Assembly (NCBI RefSeq): GCF_001854125.1
Contig: NZ_CP017715.1
Location: forward strand, 2,170,001 to 2,234,000
Reading direction: 5' to 3'
DNA length: 64,000 nucleotides
DNA from: Marinobacter salinus
GTDB lineage: Bacteria; Pseudomonadota; Gammaproteobacteria; Pseudomonadales; Oleiphilaceae
Below, one piece after another: positions 24,439-33,322 of the stretch (position 1 is the first letter of the stretch; every line of letters starts with the position of its first letter). The position numbers and the translations under genes are program-made. The notes beneath the pieces were generated by a model. It did not search any database. It was not told the origin of the DNA and was given only the letters and a program-made list of their open reading frames with translations.

Positions 24439-25083
24439 GTGGAAATCCTTGATTTCGTCATGACCAACCTGAATCTGCTCAGCAAGCTTACCCTTGAGCA
24501 CATAGCGTTGGTGGCTGTTGCAGTCGGGTTGGCAACACTGACGGGCGTCCCCATTGGCATCGCCATTACCCAGAACGAACGCGTCGCAACCGTTGTCCTT
24601 TACGTTGCTTCGATTCTGATTACCATTCCCTCAATCGCGCTTTTCGGAATCATGATTCCGATACTTTCAACGATTGGTCATGGCATCGGCTACTTGCCCG
24701 CTGTAATAGCAGTGCTGCTTTACTCCCAGTTACCCATTATCCGGAATACTTACACTGCCATAAACAATGTCAGCCCGGGGCTGCGCGAGGCAGCGAGAGG
24801 CATCGGCATGACCAGCACTCAGCGTCTCCGGAAAGTGGAAATACCGCTGTCCGTGCCAATCATCATGGCGGGTGTGCGCACAGCTGTGGTCATGAATATC
24901 GGAGTCATGGCCATAGCGGCCTATATCGGCGCCGGTGGACTGGGAGTTCTGATCAGCCGGGGCATCTCCCAGAGTGATCCACGGCAACTGGTGGTCGGAG
25001 CAATTGCGGTCAGCCTGCTGGCCATAGTCGCTGATCGATCCCTGCTGGCACTTCAGCGAAAACTGACCCCAAGGGGCCTCTGA
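24439..25083 (+). CDS. Quaternary-amine/osmoprotectant ABC importer, permease 1
   Basis: 214 residues with about five membrane helices and the EAA-type loop GLREAARGIGMTSTQRLRKVEIPLSVP that contacts the ATPase. It belongs to the OpuCB/OpuCD - OsmW/YehW group that takes up glycine betaine, choline, carnitine or related solutes. GTG start at 24439 with AAAAAGAGGG upstream. First gene of a four-gene transporter operon (permease, ATPase, permease, binding protein). Confidence 0.92.
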   Translation: MEILDFVMTNLNLLSKLTLEHIALVAVAVGLATLTGVPIGIAITQNERVATVVLYVASILITIPSIALFGIMIPILSTIGHGIGYLPAVIAVLLYSQLPIIRNTYTAINNVSPGLREAARGIGMTSTQRLRKVEIPLSVPIIMAGVRTAVVMNIGVMAIAAYIGAGGLGVLISRGISQSDPRQLVVGAIAVSLLAIVADRSLLALQRKLTPRGL

Positions 25084-25116
25084 TCTCTCGATAGAATAAC
25101 AACCGGGACACGGAAA

Positions 25117-26280
25117 ATGATTACACTCGATAACCTGACCAAGATTTTTGATACCGACCGCGGGGTGGTTACTGCCGCCGACCATATCAACATGGAGGTG
25201 CCGCAGGGTGAAATCTGCGTCCTGCTCGGCCCCTCAGGTTGCGGCAAGACAACCACCCTGAAAATGGTGAACCGGATCATCACACCAACCTCAGGCCGCG
25301 TGTTGATCAACGGCCAGGACACTACTGATCAGGACACCGTGTCTCTGCGCCGGAACATCGGTTACGTTATCCAGCAGATTGGTCTGTTTCCTAACATGAC
25401 CATCGAGGAAAACATTTCGATTGTGCCGAAACTGATCGGCTGGGAAAAAAGCCGCTACCTCAGGCGCGCTTCGGAATTGTTGGAGATGGTCGCTCTGGAC
25501 CCCGCCATTTTCCTCAAGCGGTACCCGAACGAGCTGTCCGGTGGCCAGCAACAACGGGTTGGAGTGATTAGGGCTTTGGCCGCAGACCCCCCAGTAATGC
25601 TGATGGATGAGCCCTTCGGTGCGATCGATCCTATCAACCGGGAAGTTATCCAGGACGAATTCCTGAAACTGCACCGGGAACTGAAGAAAACCATCATGTT
25701 CGTGAGCCACGACATAGATGAGGCCGTGAAGATGGCTGACCGGATTGCCGTTTTCAAGGACGGCAGGCTGATTCAGTACGACACTCCGGATGACTTGCTC
25801 TCCCATCCGATCAACGATTTCGTGAAGGGCTTTGTCGGTCGCGACCGCGCACTGAAGCGATTGCAGTTGGTGACGGTCAATGAGGTGCTGGATAGCGAGT
25901 CCAGCGTGGTAACCGCAGAAGATTCCCTGACAACGGCTTTGCAAAGAATGGATGCTGCAGGCTACGAGCGTGCCATCATCCTGGTAGATGGTAGTGAACG
26001 ACCGGTGGGCTATGTGTCCCGAAGCGTTGCCTCCACCGCCAAGGGTAAGTGCGGGCAGCACAGCTACAATCTGCGAACTCTCGTTCGCCCCGAAGATGAC
26101 CTGCGTACAGTCGCCTCCAAAATGTTTACCCACGATGCGACCTGGCTGCCCTGCGTCTCGGAACAAGGCAAGCTGCTGGGTGTGGTTACCCAACGGGGGA
26201 TCACCCGTTACCTGGGCGCCACTTATAAGTCATCCCGGGCTGGAGAGCAGGGGCTGGGGCATATACAGGTGGCGACATGA
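25117..26280 (+). CDS. Quaternary-amine/osmoprotectant ABC importer, ATPase with CBS pair
   Basis: 387 residues. Walker A GPSGCGKTTTLKMVNRII, signature LSGGQQQRVGVIRALA and Walker B MLMDEPFGAIDP lie in the first 240 residues; a pair of CBS domains follows (about 255-375). CBS tandems in OpuA/OpuC ATPases sense ionic strength or nucleotides and gate transport. Length and layout are those of OpuCA/OsmV. The 3' end overlaps the next permease gene by four bases. Confidence 0.95.
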   Translation: MITLDNLTKIFDTDRGVVTAADHINMEVPQGEICVLLGPSGCGKTTTLKMVNRIITPTSGRVLINGQDTTDQDTVSLRRNIGYVIQQIGLFPNMTIEENISIVPKLIGWEKSRYLRRASELLEMVALDPAIFLKRYPNELSGGQQQRVGVIRALAADPPVMLMDEPFGAIDPINREVIQDEFLKLHRELKKTIMFVSHDIDEAVKMADRIAVFKDGRLIQYDTPDDLLSHPINDFVKGFVGRDRALKRLQLVTVNEVLDSESSVVTAEDSLTTALQRMDAAGYERAIILVDGSERPVGYVSRSVASTAKGKCGQHSYNLRTLVRPEDDLRTVASKMFTHDATWLPCVSEQGKLLGVVTQRGITRYLGATYKSSRAGEQGLGHIQVAT

Positions 26281-27008
26281 AAAAACTCAAATATTCGAGT
26301 CTCTTTCAGTTTCCGGTCCTGATTGGCGCACTTCTTCTTGGAGTCTACCTGCAGCGCTCGGGTCTGATCGACGGCATGTTGTTCTACTGGGAAGACGTGG
26401 TCTATCTCACCAAACAGCACATCCAGCTGACGCTCATATCGGGTAGCCTGGCAATCATTGTCGGATTACCGCTTGGCACCATCCTCAGCCGCCCGCGCTT
26501 TATCAAAATGTCCGAATGGGCGATGCAGGGGCTGAACATCGGCACCACGATCCCGACCCTGGCGATCCTGGCTCTGTCTATGAGCCTTTTGGGCATAGGC
26601 TTTGTGCCTTCGGTGTTCGGGCTGTTCATTGCCTCCCTGCTCCCGATTGTACGCAACACCTACACCGGCTTGCTCGGAGTGCCAGCGCACCTGAAAGAAT
26701 CAGCCTCCGGCATCGGCATGTCCGCCGGCCAGATGCTGCTGAGAGTTGAGATTCCGAACGCCACCTACGTGATATTTGCAGGAATCCGGACGGCCCTTGC
26801 TATCAATGTAGGCACCGTACCCTTGGCGTTCCTGATTGGCGGCGGCGGCCTGGGCGAACTGATATTTACCGGCATCGACCTGTTCGATACCGAGATGATG
26901 CTGGCAGGCGCCCTGATGACCGCGCTTCTTGCCATCACCGTGGACATCCTGGTTGCCGGCTGCGCATTCCTGATGGTTCCCCGGGGCGTTAATCCATCCC
27001 GCGCCTGA
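26277..27008 (+). CDS. Quaternary-amine/osmoprotectant ABC importer, permease 2
   Basis: 243 residues, about six helices, with the EAA loop LKESASGIGMSAGQMLLRVEIPNA. It pairs with the permease encoded at 24439 to form the membrane channel, as in OpuCB/OpuCD and OsmW/OsmY. ATGA overlap with the ATPase gene couples translation. A strong hairpin separates it from the binding-protein gene. Confidence 0.93.
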   Translation: MKKLKYSSLFQFPVLIGALLLGVYLQRSGLIDGMLFYWEDVVYLTKQHIQLTLISGSLAIIVGLPLGTILSRPRFIKMSEWAMQGLNIGTTIPTLAILALSMSLLGIGFVPSVFGLFIASLLPIVRNTYTGLLGVPAHLKESASGIGMSAGQMLLRVEIPNATYVIFAGIRTALAINVGTVPLAFLIGGGGLGELIFTGIDLFDTEMMLAGALMTALLAITVDILVAGCAFLMVPRGVNPSRA

Positions 27009-27031
27009 TAACGGCCCGGGGTATGAAAACC

Positions 27032-27053
27032 GGCCGCTCCATCTGGAGTGGCC
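27032..27053 (+). other. Intercistronic hairpin before the binding-protein gene
   Basis: GGCCGCTCCA-TC-TGGAGTGGCC folds into a near-perfect stem (one G-U pair) 32 bases before the binding-protein start. No T-run follows, so it is not a classical terminator. Such stems often protect the 5' end of the binding-protein message and raise its level above the permeases. Confidence 0.5.
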
Positions 27054-27085
27054 ACAAAACAAGAAGTTACATGGAGCACTGAAAC

Positions 27086-27976
27086 ATGAAAACCCTCAAG
27101 AAACTGGCATCCGTAGCGACTCTCGCCATCTCCATGACGTTCGGTGGCGTTGCAGCCGCAGAAACCATCGTGGTCGGTGGCAAGAATTTCACCGAACAGC
27201 AACTGCTGACGTCCATGACCGCCCAATATCTTCGCGCCAAGGGTTATGACGTTGATACCCGGGCCGGCATGGGCAGCGCCGTTCTGCGTTCCGCCCAGGA
27301 AAATGGGCAGGTAGACGTCTACTGGGAATACACCGGTACCGGCCTGATCGTCTATAACGGCGTCAAAGAGAGGTTCGGACGCCAGGAAGGCTATGAAAAA
27401 GTACGCGAGCTGGACATGGAGAAAGGGCTGGTCTGGCTGCAGCCGTCTGATGCCAACAACACCTATGCGCTGGCCATGCAGGCTTCAGAAGCAAAAGCCA
27501 TGGGCATTAAGACGCTGAGCGACATGGCTGCAGCAATCAACGGGGGTAAAGAACTGGTTCTCGCCAGTAATGCCGAGTGGTATGCCCGGGAAGACGGCTT
27601 CCGTCCCTTCTCCAAAGCCTATGGTTTCAAGCTGCCCCGTGACCAGATCAAGCGCATGGACTCCGGCCTGACCTACACTGCGCTGAAAGAGGGTGAAGTA
27701 GATCTGGCTCTGGTATTTGCCACCGACGGACGCATCCCGGCCTTTGATTTTGTCATTCTGGAAGATGATCAGAACTTCTTCCCGGATTACGCGATCACAC
27801 CAGTCGTCCGCCAGGAAACCCTGGACAAAAATCCGGAGCTGGATGAGCAGCTCAACAAGCTTTCCGGCCTTCTGGATAACGCGGTCATGTCTCGCCTGAA
27901 TGCTGAGGTCGACGTGAAGAGAGAGGATATCGCGGAAGTCACCCGCAACTTCCTCGAGCAGAATGACCTGATCTGA
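27086..27976 (+). CDS. Quaternary-amine/osmoprotectant ABC importer, binding protein
   Basis: 296 residues with a signal peptide ending GGVAAA-ETI. The mature start IVVGGKNFTEQQLLTS is the hallmark of the OpuCC/OsmX/ChoX type II binding proteins, and VDVYWEYTGTGLIVYNG carries aromatic residues of the kind that cage a quaternary ammonium group. No lipobox, so it is a soluble periplasmic protein. The choice among betaine, choline, carnitine or another amine cannot be made by eye. It ends the transporter operon and has a terminator after it. Confidence 0.93.
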   Translation: MKTLKKLASVATLAISMTFGGVAAAETIVVGGKNFTEQQLLTSMTAQYLRAKGYDVDTRAGMGSAVLRSAQENGQVDVYWEYTGTGLIVYNGVKERFGRQEGYEKVRELDMEKGLVWLQPSDANNTYALAMQASEAKAMGIKTLSDMAAAINGGKELVLASNAEWYAREDGFRPFSKAYGFKLPRDQIKRMDSGLTYTALKEGEVDLALVFATDGRIPAFDFVILEDDQNFFPDYAITPVVRQETLDKNPELDEQLNKLSGLLDNAVMSRLNAEVDVKREDIAEVTRNFLEQNDLI

Positions 27977-27992
27977 CCCATAGTCAGACAGC

Positions 27993-28024
27993 GCCCTGTG
28001 CCCCCGGGGTCCGCAGGGCTTTTT
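27993..28024 (+). terminator. Rho-independent terminator after the ABC operon
   Basis: GCCCTG and CAGGGC flank a GC-rich loop, followed directly by TTTTT. It closes the transporter operon, though some read-through into the nitrilase gene 40 bases further on is possible. Confidence 0.75.
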
Positions 28025-28062
28025 CCGTTAAAAACCTGAATATCAATCAACGGGAAGCCGAC

Positions 28063-28899
28063 ATGGTTAAGAACCTCAATGTGGCCGTTGCCCAGATAAA
28101 CTGTCAGTTACTTGATGTCGAAGCCAATCTCGAGCGTCACCGCGAATATGCCAAACAGGCCAGACAGGAAGGCGCCGAACTGCTGCTGTTTCCCGAGTTG
28201 TCCCTGACTGGTTACCAGGTTGGACGGGACGCCCCTACCGTCGCTATGCGACGTGACGATCCGGCATTGCTCAGGCTCGCTACAGAAGCTCAGGGCATCA
28301 CCCTTGTCGTCGGTTTTGTGGAGCGTGCACGTGCGGGCGAGCTATACAATGCAATGGCCTACCTCAGGGACGGCGAGGTAATTCACGTTCATCGCAAAAT
28401 CAACCTGCCCACCTATGGTGGCCTGGAAGAGGGCAAATGGTTTCATTCCGGCAGTCAGATCGGCAATGTGGAAATCCGCGAAAATTGGGAGTCCAGCTGC
28501 CTGATCTGTGCGGATCTCTGGAACCCTGCCCTCACCCACTGCGCCTTCTTAAAACAACCCGAACTGATGCTGGCACCGATCAACTCAGCCTCGGGCGTGG
28601 TTAGCGAGGACTTCTCCAACGAGGACAACTGGAAAACCAACGTCAGCTTTTACGCCATGATTTATGGCACTCCGGTGGTGATGGCAAATCGCTATGGTCA
28701 CGAGAAGGACCTCTGGTTCTGGGGTGGGAGCTGTATCCTGGGCCCGAAAGGCGAGATTCTTGCGGCTGCGGACGACAGCGAATGTATCATCCACGCCGAA
28801 CTGAACCAGGATGCTATCGACCGCGCCCGGTTCGAAATGCCCACGGTGCGTGACTCCAACACCCGACTGATTCGTCGCCTTCTGGAAGACCAATACTGA
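28063..28899 (+). CDS. Carbon-nitrogen hydrolase (nitrilase superfamily)
   Basis: 278 residues. The Glu-Lys-Cys catalytic triad is visible: Glu in LLFPELSLTGYQ, Lys in HVHRKINLPTYG and Cys in CLICADLWNP. The superfamily hydrolyses nitriles, amides or N-carbamoyl groups; the NLPTYGGLEEGKWFHSG stretch is typical of amidase branches rather than true nitrilases. No signal peptide. Directly downstream of the quaternary-amine importer, so its substrate may be an imported amine-amide or a breakdown product of one. The ribosome site is weak (CGGGAAGC, about ten bases upstream). Confidence 0.9.
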   Translation: MVKNLNVAVAQINCQLLDVEANLERHREYAKQARQEGAELLLFPELSLTGYQVGRDAPTVAMRRDDPALLRLATEAQGITLVVGFVERARAGELYNAMAYLRDGEVIHVHRKINLPTYGGLEEGKWFHSGSQIGNVEIRENWESSCLICADLWNPALTHCAFLKQPELMLAPINSASGVVSEDFSNEDNWKTNVSFYAMIYGTPVVMANRYGHEKDLWFWGGSCILGPKGEILAAADDSECIIHAELNQDAIDRARFEMPTVRDSNTRLIRRLLEDQY

Positions 28900-28908
28900 A
28901 TTCAGAGC

Positions 28909-28933
28909 AAAAAAAGGGCGGCCAGGGCCGCCC
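28909..28933 (-). terminator. Rho-independent terminator of the amidohydrolase gene
   Basis: GGGCGGCC-AG-GGCCGCCC is a perfect 8-base-pair stem followed on the minus strand by seven T residues. It terminates minus-strand transcription from the amidohydrolase and faces the convergent nitrilase gene. Confidence 0.85.
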
Positions 28934-28953
28934 AGGAACACCTTCATAACGCA

Positions 28954-29841
28954 TCAATCATCAAAATCATACAAACGGGAGGGATTGGACATCAGGATTC
29001 TCTCCCGGACCGCCGCATCCGGCACCCAGACAGCCATATCTTCCAGCAGGTCGGTATCGTCGGGCATAAGTCCCGGGAAATGGGGATGGGGCCAGTCGGA
29101 ACCCCAGACACATCGGTCAGCATTAGCGGCGACCAGGGCTCGGGCAACATCCACAACATCCGGATAGGGGTACTCCCCCTGCATCGTCACACGATAACTG
29201 CCGGACAACTTCACCCAGGCTTTATTGCCTTCCAGCAGCTTGAGCAGCTTTTGAAAGCCCGAATTGTCCACACCCGGAGCTGCGGGCACATGCCCCATAT
29301 GATCAAACACGACCGGGACCGACAGATCGGGAACGCGATCCATGATGTCATCACAATCCGAGACATTGATCAGAAACTGGAGGTGCCAGCCCATACCCGC
29401 AATTCGATCAGCCAGTCTCAGAACGTCCTCCCACTGCAGACCTCCACGGAACAACAGGTTCATCCGGACACCCCGGAATCCGGCTCCATGAAGCTCCTGA
29501 AGCTCAGCCGAAGAGATGTCCGGGTCAACCACGCACACACCACGATAATCGTGGCCCCGCTCTCTCAATTCCCGAAGAGCGTGCAGATGCAATCTGTTAT
29601 CGGTGCCATAGACGCTGGGCTGAACCAGCACCCCACGTTCGATACCCAGCATTCGGTGTAGCTCGAGATACTGCGCCAGAGACGCCTCCGGCGGCGTGTA
29701 GGTACGATTGGGGATAAAGGGATAATCCTCGTGGCGGCCGAAGACATGGGCATGGGTGTCGCAGCTCTTTGCCGGAATGGCAAGGCCGGGCCGGCGCACA
29801 ACGTTGCGGGCCGCTTCGCAGAAGGGAATCTCGGAACTCAT
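28954..29841 (-). CDS. Amidohydrolase 2 family protein (PDC-lactonase-like)
   Basis: 295 residues, a TIM-barrel metal hydrolase of the amidohydrolase-2 family. Metal or catalytic residues are recognisable in CDTHAHVFG (H-x-H), FDHMGHVPA and WGSDWPHPHFP. The closest described relatives are 2-pyrone-4,6-dicarboxylate lactonase, 4-sulfomuconolactonase and D-galactarolactone isomerase, all acting on lactones of dicarboxylic acids. It probably opens a lactone in the catabolic cluster. It is co-oriented with the alpha/beta-hydrolase gene 52 bases upstream. Confidence 0.9.
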   Translation of the reverse strand: MSSEIPFCEAARNVVRRPGLAIPAKSCDTHAHVFGRHEDYPFIPNRTYTPPEASLAQYLELHRMLGIERGVLVQPSVYGTDNRLHLHALRELRERGHDYRGVCVVDPDISSAELQELHGAGFRGVRMNLLFRGGLQWEDVLRLADRIAGMGWHLQFLINVSDCDDIMDRVPDLSVPVVFDHMGHVPAAPGVDNSGFQKLLKLLEGNKAWVKLSGSYRVTMQGEYPYPDVVDVARALVAANADRCVWGSDWPHPHFPGLMPDDTDLLEDMAVWVPDAAVRERILMSNPSRLYDFDD

Positions 29842-29893
29842 AGTCGGTCACTCAAAGCGAAAACGGCGACCAGAGGCCGCCGCAAGGAAGCTA

Positions 29894-30784
29894 TCAGAAT
29901 GTAGAGGTGATCCAGTCGGCGATCTTGCCGGCAAAGGTCTGGAACTTGGGATCGTCATCCAGCATCCACTCAGTGTGACCGCCACCCTCAAGCAGGAACA
30001 GCTCCTTCGGACCCGGGTAACGGGCATACAGAGAGCGAGCTTCGGTTACCGGGTGCAGATCGTTCTCAGCACCGTGGGCGATCAACAGCGGAATCTGTGC
30101 GAAGCGTTCATCGAGGTGCGCTTCCGGACAGAAGCTGATCAGCGAGTCCGCAAAATCGAAGGTGGACGTCACGCCGTAGCCCGGCGCCTTGACGAGCTCT
30201 GTGAACACGTATTCACGGCTAACCGGATCCAGCGGGTAGATGTCGAACGGGTCGATACCCTTTGGCTCGCCGCCCTTGGCCAGACGGAGACGCTCGGTGG
30301 CCATGAAGGCCCTGAACTGCTTCCAGCCATGCTCACCACGCAGTGCCTTCTGAACCCGCACGGAATCATAGAAACCGTTCATGGCGATCAGGCCGTCGAC
30401 CTGGTCTTCGCATACGCGGAATGCATCCAAAACCAGTCCACCACCCATGCCCCAACCTGCCAGCACGACCTTACGCTTCTCTTCTTTGGCACGCTCGGCA
30501 ACCACGGCAACCGCATTGGCAATATCACGAACCTGCTCTTCGATAAGGACGCGCTCACGCTCACCCTCGGACTCACCAAAACCACGGTAGTCAAAACCGA
30601 AAACCGTGAAGCCCCTGTTGGTCAGGAAGCGTGCGTAACGCTCGGGGTGGATGTTTTTTTGTCCGGTAAAACCTGAACAGACAATAACAATAGGCAGACG
30701 CGGATCGTCACTCTCTTCGCTCTTAAAGAAGGCACCATCAAGGGTCAACTTGTCACTCTGGAATTTCAGTTTTTGTTCAATCAT
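29894..30784 (-). CDS. Alpha/beta-hydrolase fold protein lacking the serine nucleophile
   Basis: 296 residues from ATG 30784 (AGGAACCCGAC upstream; the frame open to 30835 has no ribosome site). The fold is clear: oxyanion region VCSGFTGQKNIHPERYA, FDYRGFGESEGE, acid HGAENDLHPV and His in GGGHTEWML. The nucleophile elbow, normally G-x-S-x-G, reads G-W-G112-M-G-G, encoded GGC at 30449-30451. So the hydrolytic Ser is absent while Asp and His remain. It may do a non-hydrolytic reaction, or another residue may act. Divergent from the GlxA-type regulator. Confidence 0.85.
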   Translation of the reverse strand: MIEQKLKFQSDKLTLDGAFFKSEESDDPRLPIVIVCSGFTGQKNIHPERYARFLTNRGFTVFGFDYRGFGESEGERERVLIEEQVRDIANAVAVVAERAKEEKRKVVLAGWGMGGGLVLDAFRVCEDQVDGLIAMNGFYDSVRVQKALRGEHGWKQFRAFMATERLRLAKGGEPKGIDPFDIYPLDPVSREYVFTELVKAPGYGVTSTFDFADSLISFCPEAHLDERFAQIPLLIAHGAENDLHPVTEARSLYARYPGPKELFLLEGGGHTEWMLDDDPKFQTFAGKIADWITSTF

Positions 30785-30912
30785 GTCGGGTTCCTGGCAA
30801 TGGGCGTTGTTGTTAACGACTACGGCTCCCATCATCAGAAAATCACGATCGACAAAAATTTAATAAACCGCCATCATGCATGAAAAAAACGACATTCCGC
30901 TCAGGTTGCTCC

Positions 30913-31866
30913 ATGAAACAATCGGAAACACAGAAAATTGGCTTTCTGGCCGTTCCCCAGTTTTCCATGCTCTCGTTCGTCGCGGCACTGGAACCGCTGC
31001 GAGCAGCCAACCGCCTGAGTGAGCAGCCACTGTATGAATGGCACATTTTCTCCCAGGATAACCAGCCTGTAGCCGCCAGTAACGGATTGCCAATAAGCCC
31101 GGATAGACAGTTCGAGCAAACTGCCGACATTGATCTGATGATCGTGGTGGCAGGAATCGGCACCACCCTGATCAGGGATAAAAGACTGTTCGAGTGGCTG
31201 CGGCAGCTGTCCCGCCGTGGCGTAACTCTCGGCGCGACATCCACTGCTTCCTTGTTGCTCGCCCGCGCCAGGCTGCTTTCCAATCACCGCTGCACTATCC
31301 ACTGGGAGAACAAGGAAAGCTTTGAGGAAGAGTTTCCGGAGCTCAATATTACCGGGGAGCTATACGAAATTGACGGCAATGTCATGACCTGTTCCGGCGG
31401 CTTGGCGAGCCTCGACATGATGTGTCACAAAATTGCCCTGGAGCATGGAGCCGATCTTGCCATGGGGTGCGCCGAACAATTTATTCATCCCCAGATCCGC
31501 CCGGCTAACGAGAAGCAGCGGATGGAACTCCAGTTCCGTCATAATACCAACCATCCAAGGCTGCTCAAGGTTATCCAGCTTATGCGAAGCCAGACCGAAG
31601 AGATACTGAGCTGCACTGAGATCGGTGACAAGGTAGGGCTGTCAACCCGCCAGATGGAAAGGCTATTCAAAATCCACCTGCGTACCACACCCAATGCTTT
31701 TTATATGCAGCTTCGCCTGGAACGCGCTACACACCTGCTGCTCCAGTCCACAATGAGCATTACCCAGATTGCGACCGCGTGCGGCTTCAATTCCACCTCC
31801 TATTTTACCCGCTGCTATACCAGGAGTTTTGGGCTAACTCCGCGAGAACAACGACAGAAGCGATAA
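30913..31866 (+). CDS. GlxA family regulator (DJ-1/PfpI + AraC HTH)
   Basis: 317 residues from ATG 30913; a longer frame from 30880 is possible. An N-terminal class I glutamine-amidotransferase-like sensor domain (about 8-185; the CSGGLASLDMM segment occupies the elbow) is followed by an AraC-type double HTH (about 215-315, with CTEIGDKVGLSTRQMERLF and ITQIATACGFNSTSYFTRCY). This architecture is shared by GbdR, CdhR and SouR, which sense glycine betaine, carnitine and sarcosine. Its position between the hydrolase gene and the MmgE/PrpD pair, and near a quaternary-amine importer, suggests control of a quaternary-amine-related pathway. Confidence 0.92.
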   Translation: MKQSETQKIGFLAVPQFSMLSFVAALEPLRAANRLSEQPLYEWHIFSQDNQPVAASNGLPISPDRQFEQTADIDLMIVVAGIGTTLIRDKRLFEWLRQLSRRGVTLGATSTASLLLARARLLSNHRCTIHWENKESFEEEFPELNITGELYEIDGNVMTCSGGLASLDMMCHKIALEHGADLAMGCAEQFIHPQIRPANEKQRMELQFRHNTNHPRLLKVIQLMRSQTEEILSCTEIGDKVGLSTRQMERLFKIHLRTTPNAFYMQLRLERATHLLLQSTMSITQIATACGFNSTSYFTRCYTRSFGLTPREQRQKR

Positions 31867-31975
31867 CAGAGCGAATTGGAAGTCGTCGCCTTTTTTCAAA
31901 CCGGTGTCGTTTTTTTGGCTGTCAGCAACGGCGTGAACACCAATCATGGAAGCACAATAAAACCGAGCGCCTTCC

Positions 31976-33322
31976 ATGTCCGACCTATCATTATCGACCC
32001 AGATTCTGGCTCTTGATGCCACTGCCTTACCACCTGAAGTCTATAACCTGGCTCAGACCTGCCTGCTGGACCTGATTGGCGTGGCGGCAGGAGCCACGAA
32101 TACTCCTCTGGCCCGAATCGGCAGGAAATTCGTGCTAAGTCAGTACCCCGGAAACCAGCCGCTCCTTTTGTCGGAAGGTTCTGCGTCCAGCGCCGGCGCC
32201 GCCTTGTATGGAGGCTGGCTCATTGATGCCCTGGATGCCCACGATGGCCATGTTCTGACCAAGGGGCATGCCGGGGTCGCCATCCTGCCCGCCATTCTCT
32301 CGCTCCCCGAGACCGGGAAATTGTCGGGACTCGAGTTTCTGGGAGAGCTTGCCATTGGGTACGAGATTGCGATTCGGGCCGGTATGAGTCTTCACAGCTC
32401 AGCCTGCGACTATCACACCTCAGGATCCTGGAACTGTCTCGGCGCCACCGCTGTAGCGGCTCGCCTGATGAGGCTCTCTGATAACCAGACCGCCGAAGCT
32501 CTGGGCACCGCCGAATTCTATGGGCCCCGCAGCCAAATGATGCGCTGCATCGACCACCCGACCATGCTTAAAGATGGCTCTGGCTGGGGAGCCATGACCG
32601 GCATAGCCTCCGCATTATTAGGCAAAGCTGGCTTTACCGGAGCACCAGCCCTGCTGCTGGAACAGTCCGACATCTGGCACGATTTGGGAGCCCGCTGGCA
32701 TTTCCTGGATACCTACTTTAAACGCTATCCAGTCTGTTACTGGGCCCAGCCCGCAGTCGAGGCAGTGCTCTCACTGCGGCCCGGGATTCCCGATGCCAGC
32801 CAGATCCAGGAGGTTCACGTCACCAGTTTCCATCAGGCGGTTCGTCTGCATACAACGAGCCCCTGCAGCACTGAAGAAGCCCAGTATAGCCTTCCCTGGG
32901 CAGTTGCCTGTGCTCTGTACCGTGGTTCAGTTGACCAACAGTCGGTGACTGATGATCTTGAAAACATAGGCGTTAAACGATTGGCAGGAAAAGTCCGCCT
33001 TCTCGAATCAACCGAATTCTCCAGCCAGTTTCCGGCCAGACGCTATGCCTCTGTATCGATCCGACTGGCAGACGGTCGGGAATTGGTCAGTGATCGGTTT
33101 GAAGCTAGGGGAACGCCCGGTAATCCGATCAGCCGAACCGAGCTTGTCACCAAGTTCCACGAACTGGCACAGCCCGCGATTGGCCCCCGGGCAGATGTTT
33201 TGGAGCACATTGTGAACACTCTGCCTGACCGACCGGTCACCGATCTTCTTGCGCATTTGGGCCATGCCACTTCAACCACCGCATCACAGGAACCTAGCCG
33301 CAGCCATGCTTCCGCGACTTGA
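31976..33322 (+). CDS. MmgE/PrpD family protein
   Basis: 448 residues, the usual length of MmgE/PrpD proteins. Family marks include LDLIGVAAGATNTP near the N-terminus, DALDAHDGHVLTKGHAGVAILPAIL and YFKRYPVCYWAQPAVEAVL. The family contains 2-methylcitrate dehydratase, cis-aconitate decarboxylase, iminodisuccinate epimerase and others acting on small polycarboxylates, so a dehydratase, decarboxylase or epimerase of a di- or tricarboxylate is expected. Its 3' end overlaps the FAD/Fe-S dehydrogenase gene by 17 bases, a strong sign that the two work on successive steps. Not part of a prpBC operon. Confidence 0.92.
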   Translation: MSDLSLSTQILALDATALPPEVYNLAQTCLLDLIGVAAGATNTPLARIGRKFVLSQYPGNQPLLLSEGSASSAGAALYGGWLIDALDAHDGHVLTKGHAGVAILPAILSLPETGKLSGLEFLGELAIGYEIAIRAGMSLHSSACDYHTSGSWNCLGATAVAARLMRLSDNQTAEALGTAEFYGPRSQMMRCIDHPTMLKDGSGWGAMTGIASALLGKAGFTGAPALLLEQSDIWHDLGARWHFLDTYFKRYPVCYWAQPAVEAVLSLRPGIPDASQIQEVHVTSFHQAVRLHTTSPCSTEEAQYSLPWAVACALYRGSVDQQSVTDDLENIGVKRLAGKVRLLESTEFSSQFPARRYASVSIRLADGRELVSDRFEARGTPGNPISRTELVTKFHELAQPAIGPRADVLEHIVNTLPDRPVTDLLAHLGHATSTTASQEPSRSHASAT

